This document shows, in pieces, positions 1 to 6,214 of a stretch of 17,413 nucleotides of DNA (position 1 is the stretch's first letter; the number at the start of each line of letters is the position of its first letter). The stretch is from assembly GCA_041844735.1 (NCBI GenBank), contig JBGZBP010000070.1:1-17413 (forward strand). The letters are read 5' to 3'. The translations under genes were made by a program, and so were the position numbers. Under the pieces are notes generated by a model. It did not search any database and was not told the origin of the DNA. It saw only the letters and a list, made by a program, of their open reading frames with translations. Source of the DNA: CAJPNN01 sp041844735. GTDB taxonomy: Bacteria; Bacillota; Clostridia; Peptostreptococcales; Anaerovoracaceae.

Positions 1-720
1 GGTGTCGAAAGCAACAAGCCTGATGCAATAGAAGCACTTAATGCTGCTATCGCCGAGAGCGGACATCCTGAAATCAAAGTTGTGACCCTAAGGTCACGTT
101 ATCCTCAGGGTGCTGAGCGAGTAATGGTTTACGAAATTACCGGAAAGACTATGGACGCCGGAGTATTACCTGCCGAACTCGGAATAATACTTTCAAACAT
201 AACATCAATTGCCTTCGTAGGCCAGCATTTCAGAACAGGTATGCCGCTTATAAACAAGCGTATCACCGTAGACGGCGATGCCGTAAATTCTCCTAAGAAT
301 CTCATCGCTCCTATAGGCACAAAAATATCCGACATTATAGAGTTCTGCGGCGGGTATAAATCCGAGCCTCGAAAAATATTGATGGGCGGACCTATGATGG
401 GACGTGCTATTTTCAGTGACGGTCTACCTCTTGTAAAAAATAACAATGCCATTTTGGCATTCAGCAAAATAAAAGCAGATATTCCGCTTGAGACAGCTTG
501 CATCAATTGCGGCAGATGTCATTTCGCCTGCCCTTTCGATTTGATGCCTACCGCCCTCAGCGATGCTGTGTCTCAGCGTGATGCCGACAGATTGAAGGCT
601 CTAAAAGTTATGTCCTGCATGGAGTGCGGCAGCTGTGCTTATGTATGTCCGGCTAAACGTCCTCTCGGATTCAATAATAAACTCGGAAAAGCAATTTTAA
701 AGGAGGCGGAAAGTAAATGA
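1..720 (+). CDS. rnfC: RnfC, Fe-S subunit of the Rnf ferredoxin:NAD+ oxidoreductase (3' part, 5' end outside window)
   Basis: This is the peripheral cytoplasmic subunit that, in the family, binds FMN and NADH and takes electrons from RnfB. The reading frame is open from base 1, so the gene enters from the left. About 239 codons are visible, where full family members are roughly 440 residues. The visible part starts in the Rossmann-like region (NKPDAIEAL, then the family signature RYPQGAE), continues through the SLBB-like domain (residues about 80-125), and ends with two 4Fe-4S motifs. These are CINCGRCHFACP (cysteines 167, 170, 173, 177 of the visible part) and CMECGSCAYVCP (206, 209, 212, 216). 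A GTG at base 82 is not a credible start because homology continues upstream of it. The stop overlaps the rnfD start by 4 bp (ATGA), suggesting translational coupling. Confidence 0.96.
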   Translation, partial: GVESNKPDAIEALNAAIAESGHPEIKVVTLRSRYPQGAERVMVYEITGKTMDAGVLPAELGIILSNITSIAFVGQHFRTGMPLINKRITVDGDAVNSPKNLIAPIGTKISDIIEFCGGYKSEPRKILMGGPMMGRAIFSDGLPLVKNNNAILAFSKIKADIPLETACINCGRCHFACPFDLMPTALSDAVSQRDADRLKALKVMSCMECGSCAYVCPAKRPLGFNNKLGKAILKEAESK

Positions 721-1685
721 GTATAAAAACACATGACAACTTGGTTGTTTCATCATCTCCTCATTTGGTTGATGACATCACCACCTCAAAGATTATGACT
801 TATGTTTTGATAGGTCTTTTCCCTGCCCTCGTGGTATCGGGTATAGTTTTCGGCCCCAGGGCGATAATACTTACTGCGGTTTGTGCCGTTGCATCTGTCG
901 TGTTTGAGTTTTTGATGAACCTTATTCTTAAAAAACCTCAAACTATCGGTGACCGCAGTGCTGTTGTGACGGGTGTTTTAATAGCATTTAACGTGCCTTC
1001 AAGCTTCCCGTATTGGATGGCTATAGTGGGCTGCTTTATCGCTATAGTCGTAGTGAAATGTCTATTTGGAGGCATAGGGCAAAATTTTGCCAACCCTGCA
1101 TTGGTAGCACGTATAGTTCTTTTCATTTCATTTGCTACGGATATGACAAGATGGCCTGTGCCGGGTGACAGAATACTTATGGCATCCGATGCCAAGACAG
1201 CTGCCACTCCGCTCGGATTGATTCAGCATGGTGACTATGAAAATCTTCCTTCAAACATGGATATGTTTCTTGGAAACATCGGCGGTTCCATGGGAGAAAT
1301 CAGTGCTCTTGCATTGTTGATCGGCGGACTGTTCCTAATCTGGAAAAAGATTATAAGTCCTATCACTCCTGTGGCGTTCATAGCTGTTGTTGCCATATTC
1401 GCCTTGGTCATAGGTGAGGATCCTATATTCCATGTATGTGCCGGAGGTGTTATGCTCGGAGCTTTCTTCATGGCTACAGACTATGCCACTACTCCTATTT
1501 CAAAATCGGGAAAATTGATTTTCGGTATAGGTTGCGGCTTCTTGACTATGTTAATAAGAATGTACGGTTCATACCCTGAGGGAGTATCTTTTGCAATTGT
1601 TATAATGAATATGTGTACTCCTTTGATAGATATCGCATGTCAGAAAAAATTATATGGAGGTGCTAAGAAAAATGGAAAGAAATAA
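717..1685 (+). CDS. rnfD: RnfD, membrane flavoprotein subunit of the Rnf complex
   Basis: This integral membrane subunit carries a covalently bound FMN and takes part in Na+/H+-coupled electron transfer across the membrane. It is 322 residues with many hydrophobic helices (for example about 26-65 and 83-118), the normal size for clostridial RnfD. The family core GGIGQNFANPALVAR lies at about 118-132. The flavinylation segment is SDAKTAATPLG, so Thr164 is the expected phosphoester-FMN residue. The residue before Ala-Thr-Pro is Ala where a Gly or Ser is more usual. The start ATG at 717 follows a strong AAAGGAGG site and overlaps the rnfC stop. It sits between rnfC and rnfG as in other clostridial rnf operons. 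Confidence 0.96.
   Translation: MSIKTHDNLVVSSSPHLVDDITTSKIMTYVLIGLFPALVVSGIVFGPRAIILTAVCAVASVVFEFLMNLILKKPQTIGDRSAVVTGVLIAFNVPSSFPYWMAIVGCFIAIVVVKCLFGGIGQNFANPALVARIVLFISFATDMTRWPVPGDRILMASDAKTAATPLGLIQHGDYENLPSNMDMFLGNIGGSMGEISALALLIGGLFLIWKKIISPITPVAFIAVVAIFALVIGEDPIFHVCAGGVMLGAFFMATDYATTPISKSGKLIFGIGCGFLTMLIRMYGSYPEGVSFAIVIMNMCTPLIDIACQKKLYGGAKKNGKK
1656..1662 (+). promoter_or_regulatory. Ribosome binding site that fixes the rnfG start
   Basis: GGAGGTG lies 9 nt before the ATG at 1672. It also overlaps the in-frame ATG at 1654, which therefore cannot be the start because it lies inside its own Shine-Dalgarno sequence. The downstream ATG is the supported one. Confidence 0.85.
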
Positions 1686-2241
1686 TCAATTCAAGGAATA
1701 TATAGCACCTGCTCTTGTCCTTTTTTTAATCTGTCTTGTAGTTACTCTTGCTCTTGCGGCTACAAACACAGCTACTACACCTACTATTAAGGCTATCCAG
1801 AAAAAAAATGCCGATATAGCAAGGTCTGCCGTTCTGCCTAGTGCAAAGGAAAACGGCAAAGCCGAGTTTGAAAAATATAACGGAAAATTGGTTCCGGGAG
1901 TAGTCGACTGCTACACCGCAAAAAATAAGTCAGGCATGGCTGTTACTGCGCAGGCACCCAGTTTCGGCGGTCTTATCACAGTAATGGTCGGAATAGATAA
2001 AGAAGGCAAAATAACAGGTGTTCAGGTAACGGATCACAAGGATACTCCGGGTCTTGGTACCTTGGCAATGACGCCTGAGTACCTGAAACAATATCAGGGC
2101 TGCGACAAGGCGGACTCAGATAACGTCAAAGATGATGGTGAAATATCAGCCGTAACCGGTGCAACAATATCGTCAAACGGTGTTTATCAGTCTGTAAGAC
2201 ATGCCCTTGAGCAGTTCAAAAAGATAGGAGGTATTAAATAA
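1672..2241 (+). CDS. rnfG: RnfG, periplasm-facing FMN-binding subunit of the Rnf complex
   Basis: This is a one-helix membrane protein with an extracytoplasmic FMN-binding domain. The predicted product is 189 residues from ATG 1672. An in-frame ATG at 1654 would add six residues but lies on the ribosome site. A single hydrophobic anchor follows the short N-terminus (YIAPALVLFLICLVVTLALA). The FMN domain contains the VTDHKDTPGLG stretch typical of the family and the flavinylation motif ISAVTGATISS. In that motif Thr165 is the expected FMN-bearing residue, loaded by an ApbE-type flavin transferase. No apbE gene is in this window. The gene overlaps the end of rnfD by 14 bp and its stop shares one base with the rnfE start. 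Confidence 0.96.
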   Translation: MERNNQFKEYIAPALVLFLICLVVTLALAATNTATTPTIKAIQKKNADIARSAVLPSAKENGKAEFEKYNGKLVPGVVDCYTAKNKSGMAVTAQAPSFGGLITVMVGIDKEGKITGVQVTDHKDTPGLGTLAMTPEYLKQYQGCDKADSDNVKDDGEISAVTGATISSNGVYQSVRHALEQFKKIGGIK

Positions 2242-3014
2242 TGAATAAACTTACTATCATAACAAGAGGTCTTATCAAGGAAAATCCTGTACTTGTGTTG
2301 TTGCTTGGTACATGTCCTTTCCTTGCTACTACCACATCGGCGTTTAACGGTCTGGGAATGGGAGTTTCCACGACTGCCGTACTTATATGCTCAAATATCG
2401 TTATTTCACTGTTGAAAAAAGTTATTCCGGACAAGGTACGTATTCCTTGCTACATTGTAGTTATCGCCGGATTTGTAACAATAGTGCAGATGCTTCTAAA
2501 AGCTTATTTGCCTGCACTTGATAAATCTTTGGGACTTTTCATCCCGCTAATCGTAGTAAACTGTATCATTCTTGGAAGAGCGGAAATGTTCGCAAGCAAA
2601 AATAACGTATTCGATTCTATACTTGACGGTATAGGCATGGGACTCGGATTCACTTTCGCTTTATTCATGATGGGAGCAATCAGAGAGTTTTTCGGATCAG
2701 GTACTATTTTAGGCTTCGGTATAATCCCTGAATCTGTACCGCCTATGACTGTATTCATGTTGGCTCCGGGAGGATTTTTCGTATACGGCCTGTTGGTAGC
2801 CGCAATTAATTTCTTCTCCAACGGCAGAGCCATCAAGAAGAAAGAGTTCGGCTGTGAAGGATGTGCCGGAGGCTGTGGATGCGGTTGCGGCAGCGAGGCT
2901 GAAAGTGTTGAGCCTAAAGCAGAAACAAAACCGGAACCTACTCCGGATACAGCTTCGGAGGCTGAGTTGGAACCTCAGACGGAAACCGAATCAAAAGAAG
3001 GAGGTCAGGCATAA
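2241..3014 (+). CDS. rnfE: RnfE, membrane subunit of the Rnf complex with a cysteine-rich acidic tail
   Basis: RnfE pairs with RnfA in the membrane, and the two are thought to hold an iron-sulfur centre between them that carries electrons across. The core (about 1-200) has the usual helices, with the family cysteines Cys25 (GTCPFLA) and Cys108 (VVNCIILGR). Beyond the core lies an extra tail of about 57 residues. It begins with a cysteine cluster (GCEGCAGGCGCGCG, cysteines 205, 208, 212, 214, 216) and then a Glu/Pro/Thr-rich acidic stretch to residue 257. RnfE proteins of about 200-230 residues are usual, so this one is long. The start follows ATAGGAGGT and overlaps the rnfG stop by one base. 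The stop overlaps rnfA by one base, so the tail is not an assembly join into another gene. Confidence 0.95.
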   Translation: MNKLTIITRGLIKENPVLVLLLGTCPFLATTTSAFNGLGMGVSTTAVLICSNIVISLLKKVIPDKVRIPCYIVVIAGFVTIVQMLLKAYLPALDKSLGLFIPLIVVNCIILGRAEMFASKNNVFDSILDGIGMGLGFTFALFMMGAIREFFGSGTILGFGIIPESVPPMTVFMLAPGGFFVYGLLVAAINFFSNGRAIKKKEFGCEGCAGGCGCGCGSEAESVEPKAETKPEPTPDTASEAELEPQTETESKEGGQA

Positions 3015-3604
3015 TGAAAGAAATAGCAATGATATTACTTGGCGTTGTGTTCGTAAACAACTTCGTCTTATCTCAGTTCTTGGGAATTTGTCCTTTCTTG
3101 GGTGTATCCAAAAAATTGGACTCCGCTGTAGGAATGAGTGCCGCTGTTACTTTTGTAATGGTTCTGGCGACCATAGTTACTTGGCCCGTAATGCACTATA
3201 TATTACTTCCTAACGGAATAGAATACTTGCAAACTGTTGTATTTATACTGGTTATAGCCTCTTTGGTTCAGCTGGTTGAGATGATATTGAAAAAACATTC
3301 ACCGGCATTACACAAATCGCTCGGTGTGTATCTACCCCTTATTACTACCAACTGTGCAGTTTTGGGTGTTGCTATAATGAATATTGATAAAGAATATTCA
3401 TACATTCAGGCTATAGTAAACGGTCTGGGTGCAGGACTGGGCTTCCTTGTAGCGATGGCTTTGTTTGCCGGAATCAGGCAAAAGATACAGTTTAATGATT
3501 TCCCTAAATCTTTTCAGGGAATCCCGTCAGTTTTAGTTTCAGCATCTATCCTCTCTCTTTCTTTCATGGGATTTGCAGGGGTAGTTGACGGTTTGTTTAA
3601 ATAA
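3014..3604 (+). CDS. rnfA: RnfA, membrane subunit of the Rnf complex
   Basis: RnfA is homologous to RnfE and inserted in the opposite orientation; together they form the transmembrane electron path. The protein is 196 residues, typical length, with about six hydrophobic helices. The two family cysteines are visible: Cys26 in GICPFLG and Cys114 in TTNCAVLG, the expected ligands of the RnfA/RnfE intramembrane iron-sulfur centre. The start overlaps the rnfE stop by one base, with AGAAGGAGG just upstream. rnfB follows after 12 bp. Confidence 0.96.
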   Translation: MKEIAMILLGVVFVNNFVLSQFLGICPFLGVSKKLDSAVGMSAAVTFVMVLATIVTWPVMHYILLPNGIEYLQTVVFILVIASLVQLVEMILKKHSPALHKSLGVYLPLITTNCAVLGVAIMNIDKEYSYIQAIVNGLGAGLGFLVAMALFAGIRQKIQFNDFPKSFQGIPSVLVSASILSLSFMGFAGVVDGLFK

Positions 3605-3616
3605 GGAGGTAATTAG

Positions 3617-4426
3617 ATGACTTATGCAATACCGGTTGCCGTTGTCGCCGTTATCGGACTGATAGCAGGCATAATCCTTACAATATTTGCAAAATTGATG
3701 GCAGTCAAAGTCGATGAACGTGTAGCTCTCATAAGAGAAGCTTTACCGGGTGCAAACTGCGGAGCTTGCGGCTTTGCAGGCTGTGACGACTATGCTGCCG
3801 CACTTGGAGCAGATCCTGACGTTGCACCTAATTTATGTCCTCCGGGCGGTGCCTCCGTTGCAGCTCAAGTGGCTCAAATTTTGGGCGTTGATGCCGGATC
3901 TTCCGATCCTAAATATGCAGAAGTTCTTTGCAAAGGTTCTTGCGACCACACCTCCACCATCATGGAATATCAAGGTGTGCAAACATGTAAGGCTGTTAAA
4001 AACTTCTTTGGCGGAAGCGGTAGCTGTCGATATGGCTGTCTTGGCTTCGGTGACTGTGTGACAGCATGCCCTTATGATGCTATTCATGTTATAAACGGAG
4101 TCGCTGTCGTAGACAGAGATAACTGTGTAGGATGCGGACTTTGTGTGAAAGCATGTCCTAACAATATAATACAGGTTGTTCCGGGTAAAAATTTAATATA
4201 TGTGGGTTGCAGCAATATGGACAAAGGCGGAGCCGCAAAGAAATCGTGCGAAGTAGCCTGCATCGGTTGTATGAAATGTGTTAAAGTTTGTAGATTCGAC
4301 TCAATCAAAGTTGAAAATAATTTAGCATATATAAATGCAGAGACATGCAAAAACTGTACGATGTGTGTAAAAGAGTGCCCTACAGGTGCTATCATGCAAC
4401 TGCCGAGACCTAAAAAAGCTGTATAG
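3617..4426 (+). CDS. rnfB: RnfB, multi-cluster ferredoxin-like subunit of the Rnf complex
   Basis: RnfB is the entry point for electrons from reduced ferredoxin. The 269-residue protein has an N-terminal membrane helix (about 4-27). It is followed by the RnfB-type Fe-S domain (NCGACGFAGCDDY with Cys48, 51, 56 and distal Cys74 in NLCPPGG). Four ferredoxin-type 4Fe-4S motifs are then visible: Cys137/141/147/151, Cys170/173/176/180, Cys215/218/221/225 and Cys244/247/250/254. Further cysteines (105, 109, 124, 198, 211) could be extra ligands. Proteobacterial RnfB has two ferredoxin motifs, so this is the larger clostridial form. A strong TAAGGAGGT site precedes the ATG. It is the last gene of the operon, followed by a terminator hairpin. 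Confidence 0.96.
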   Translation: MTYAIPVAVVAVIGLIAGIILTIFAKLMAVKVDERVALIREALPGANCGACGFAGCDDYAAALGADPDVAPNLCPPGGASVAAQVAQILGVDAGSSDPKYAEVLCKGSCDHTSTIMEYQGVQTCKAVKNFFGGSGSCRYGCLGFGDCVTACPYDAIHVINGVAVVDRDNCVGCGLCVKACPNNIIQVVPGKNLIYVGCSNMDKGGAAKKSCEVACIGCMKCVKVCRFDSIKVENNLAYINAETCKNCTMCVKECPTGAIMQLPRPKKAV

Positions 4427-4455
4427 TGAAAATAAATATAAAAATGTGCTATAAT
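4426..4455 (+). promoter_or_regulatory. Likely promoter of the NusG-II gene, abutting the rnf terminator
   Basis: An extended -10 element TGCTATAAT lies at 4447-4455, a perfect TGnTATAAT. A weak -35-like GTGAAA sits 18 bp upstream at 4426-4431. The -10 ends exactly where the left arm of the rnf terminator begins, so transcription would start inside the hairpin, about 4461-4463. An extended -10 needs little -35 sequence, so this is plausible. No start site has been measured. Confidence 0.55.
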
Positions 4456-4489
4456 AAAAGGAACCGATTTATATCATCGGTTCCTTTTT
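4456..4489 (+). terminator. Rho-independent terminator of the rnf operon, probably bidirectional
   Basis: A perfect 13-bp stem with arms AAAAGGAACCGAT (4456-4468) and ATCGGTTCCTTTT (4476-4488) encloses a 7-nt loop and runs into T residues. It lies 29 bp after the rnfB stop. The left arm begins with AAAA and is preceded on the other strand by more T-rich sequence, so minus-strand RNA also gives a hairpin followed by UUUUAUU. It could therefore also stop minus-strand transcripts that read through from the DUF1836 gene. Confidence 0.9.
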
Positions 4490-4514
4490 AACATATAAAA
4501 TAAGGAGTGTCAAT

Positions 4515-4922
4515 ATGTCCCACAATCGATCGGATGCCGGAAAATCAAATAAAATCGTCACTAAAGCGGACCTTATTCTCATTGTTCTTTTAATGATTTT
4601 AGGTATAGTCCCCCTGTTTTTCATATTTACAAACGACAATGTCGGCAATAAAATAAATATTGATGTAAACAAAACACGTTATGGAACATATTCCTTAAAA
4701 AAGAATCAAACAATACGCATAAAACAGCCTAACGGCCACGTTAACATTGTCGAAATAAAGAACGGTAAAGCTCGTATGAAGTATTCCACATGCACAAATC
4801 AAAACTGCGTTCATCAGGGCGATATTGAATCTGAAAATCAGAATATAGTGTGCCTGCCTAATAAGGTAATAGTAACCGTTGACTCATCCGATGACTCTAA
4901 TTTCGACTCGGTATCCAAGTGA
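4515..4922 (+). CDS. NusG-domain-II membrane protein
   Basis: This is a small (135-residue) protein with one N-terminal membrane helix (about 19-39) and an extracytoplasmic domain of the NusG_II type. Despite the name it has no NGN/KOW transcription-factor layout. The diagnostic motif is STCTNQNCVHQGDI (Cys93, Cys98) followed by IVCLPNKVIV (Cys113). These three cysteines are conserved in the family and may hold a metal or redox group; that role is inference. The ATG follows TAAGGAGTG. In related Firmicutes, proteins of this type often lie next to a Gx transporter and near rnf or flavinylation genes. Here it follows rnf but the Gx gene is about 0.7 kb away on the other strand. The exact function is unknown. 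Confidence 0.85.
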   Translation: MSHNRSDAGKSNKIVTKADLILIVLLMILGIVPLFFIFTNDNVGNKINIDVNKTRYGTYSLKKNQTIRIKQPNGHVNIVEIKNGKARMKYSTCTNQNCVHQGDIESENQNIVCLPNKVIVTVDSSDDSNFDSVSK

Positions 4923-4942
4923 TTTTAATCTCCTCGCTTACT
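4923..4942. other. 20-bp gap between convergent NusG-II and DUF1836 genes
   Basis: No hairpin or T-tract is visible in this gap, so neither gene has an obvious private terminator. Transcripts from the two sides are likely to overlap. Confidence 0.6.
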
Positions 4943-5545
4943 TCATTTTCCCTTTTTTTCCTCTGTCACAAAGTATTCCGCAAGCAGCTTTCTTGCCATA
5001 AGTCGGTATGCGTTGGATTGTATAGCCAATACCAAAATCACACCTAAGATCTCAGATGCATCATCATCCGACGTATCTGCTTCATCCATAATCTTTTTAA
5101 CATTCCTGATTTCTTTTTCTATATTTTCAACGATGGAAACCGCCTCTTTTTCTCTACCATCAACCAGAAAAGAATATAGTTTCTCTATATCATAAGGTTC
5201 CTCCAGAACTGTTGTGTAATTTTCAACAAACGGCTTAAAAAGTAATTTCAACTCATCCATCTGAAATACGTTCTTCAACTGAAAAAGCATATTCAACAAA
5301 ATCATATGCTCTTTACTGTATTTTTTGTTTTCCGGTTTTGGCAATATTTTATTTTTAACATAATTACTTATCATAGACTTGGTTACCAAATCTCCGTCAT
5401 CCTCATGATACACCTCCAGTTGGGCATTCATAATGCCTACCAACTGATCCATATATAATGCCACATCCGGCATATCCTCAACATGAGTGAATCCCTTTTC
5501 AATGTAATTCTTTGATAAATCATTTAAAAACTCTTCGTATCTCAT
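4943..5545 (-). CDS. DUF1836 family protein, putative DNA-binding regulator
   Basis: This 200-residue protein has the DUF1836 pattern common in Firmicutes. The middle segment VTKSMISNYVKNKILPKPENKKYSKEH (about 54-80) resembles a MerR-like helix-turn-helix with the family Lys/Pro turn. It is followed by a helical region (MILLNMLFQLKNVFQMDELKLLF) and a more acidic helical C-terminal half. The family function is uncharacterised; a regulator role is inferred from the HTH-like region. The ATG is supported by AAAGGAGGC upstream. It has its own consensus promoter with a perfect inverted repeat over the -35 region. The stop is 20 bp from the convergent NusG-II stop with no terminator between them. 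It could be an autoregulator. Confidence 0.75.
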   Translation of the reverse strand: MRYEEFLNDLSKNYIEKGFTHVEDMPDVALYMDQLVGIMNAQLEVYHEDDGDLVTKSMISNYVKNKILPKPENKKYSKEHMILLNMLFQLKNVFQMDELKLLFKPFVENYTTVLEEPYDIEKLYSFLVDGREKEAVSIVENIEKEIRNVKKIMDEADTSDDDASEILGVILVLAIQSNAYRLMARKLLAEYFVTEEKKGK

Positions 5546-5576
5546 TCCCCTGCCTCCTTTGTCGTTTCGTTATCTC

Positions 5577-5605
5577 ATTATAAGTTTTTAATTATCTTGT
5601 GTCAA
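5577..5605 (-). promoter_or_regulatory. Consensus sigma-A promoter of the DUF1836 gene
   Basis: Read on the minus strand, TTGACA (5600-5605) and TATAAT (5577-5582) are separated by exactly 17 bp, an ideal vegetative promoter. The -10 lies about 30 bp before the DUF1836 start codon, leaving a short leader that carries the ribosome site. No other gene start fits. Confidence 0.85.
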
Positions 5606-5614
5606 GATAATTAA
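5588..5614. promoter_or_regulatory. Perfect inverted repeat overlapping the -35, putative operator
   Basis: Two 12-bp arms, TTAATTATCTTG (5588-5599) and CAAGATAATTAA (5603-5614), flank a 3-bp centre with no mismatch. The repeat covers the -35 hexamer of the DUF1836 promoter, the place where a dimeric repressor would block RNA polymerase. There is no T-tract and the arms are AT-rich, so a terminator is unlikely. The layout resembles MarR-type operators (inference). The binding protein could be DUF1836 itself or a regulator elsewhere. Confidence 0.65.
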
Positions 5615-5632
5615 TGCTTGTTTTTGCGTTAT

Positions 5633-6151
5633 TTATTGCTTTTTGTTCAAAAGACCTTTGGGCATCATTCTTAAAACATTATGGGAAACCGCCCCCACCA
5701 AGGCTCCACACGCAATTCCCGAAAGTACAAGCACAGGAAAATATACAAACATTTTAATGTTGCTTATTATTACAGATGCCATAATAATCTGTCCCAAATT
5801 GTGAACCACACCGCCGGCTATGCTCACTCCGAATATGCTGAACACCTTAAATTTTTTCAGTACCGCCATTGTCAGCAGACTCATTATTCCTCCGGCAAGA
5901 GAATACATCATGCCGAAAATCCCGCTGAATAAGATTCCCGCCATAACAATTCGCAATATGTTTATAGTCAAAGCATATCTCGTTCCTATCGTATAAAGTC
6001 CTATCAAAATCACCACATTAGCAAATCCCGGCTTTATCCCGGGAACACCCACGGGCATAGGCACAAATGTTTCTAAATACGAAAATATCAGGGCAAGTGC
6101 AGTCAGCACCCCCGCAAAGGCTATATTATTTGGACTGCTTTTTATATTCAT
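5633..6151 (-). CDS. Gx transporter family membrane protein (heptaprenyl diphosphate synthase component I-like)
   Basis: This 172-residue, highly hydrophobic protein has about five membrane helices. The N-terminal part (IAFAGVLTALALIFSYLE followed by the PMPVGVPGIKPGFANVV loop) is the hallmark of the Gx transporter family. That family is often annotated as heptaprenyl diphosphate synthase component I but resembles ECF-type substrate-binding membrane proteins. A substrate cannot be read from the sequence. The start is preceded by GGGGGAG. It lies 63 bp after the THUMP methyltransferase gene on the same strand, with a hairpin in the gap. In related genomes this family commonly neighbours NusG-II genes, so its proximity to the NusG-II gene here looks like a rearranged version of that pairing. 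Confidence 0.82.
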   Translation of the reverse strand: MNIKSSPNNIAFAGVLTALALIFSYLETFVPMPVGVPGIKPGFANVVILIGLYTIGTRYALTINILRIVMAGILFSGIFGMMYSLAGGIMSLLTMAVLKKFKVFSIFGVSIAGGVVHNLGQIIMASVIISNIKMFVYFPVLVLSGIACGALVGAVSHNVLRMMPKGLLNKKQ

Positions 6152-6174
6152 ATTTCTCCCCCATCTATACTTAA

Positions 6175-6198
6175 AGGTATCCGGCTATCCGAATACCT
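6175..6198 (-). terminator. Hairpin after the THUMP methyltransferase gene, weak terminator or processing signal
   Basis: Arms AGGTATCCGG (6175-6184) and CCGAATACCT (6189-6198, plus-strand sequence) enclose a 4-nt loop. In minus-strand RNA the single imperfect position is a U-G wobble, giving ten continuous pairs. In plus-strand RNA it would be a C-A mismatch. The minus strand is therefore the functional one. The following sequence is UUAAG rather than a U-tract, so termination would be partial at best. The Gx gene may be expressed by readthrough. Confidence 0.5.
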
Positions 6199-6214
6199 CT
6201 ATCTTTTAAATATA

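Noticed and set aside
1654..1671. Six-residue N-terminal extension of RnfG from ATG 1654
   Set aside because: The ATG lies on the GGAGGTG ribosome site used by ATG 1672, and homologues begin near the later start.
2854..3213. 119-codon frame overlapping rnfE and rnfA
   Set aside because: It runs out of frame over two clear genes and has no ribosome site or family match. The rnfE tail does not need a frameshift because rnfE ends with the normal 1-bp overlap to rnfA.
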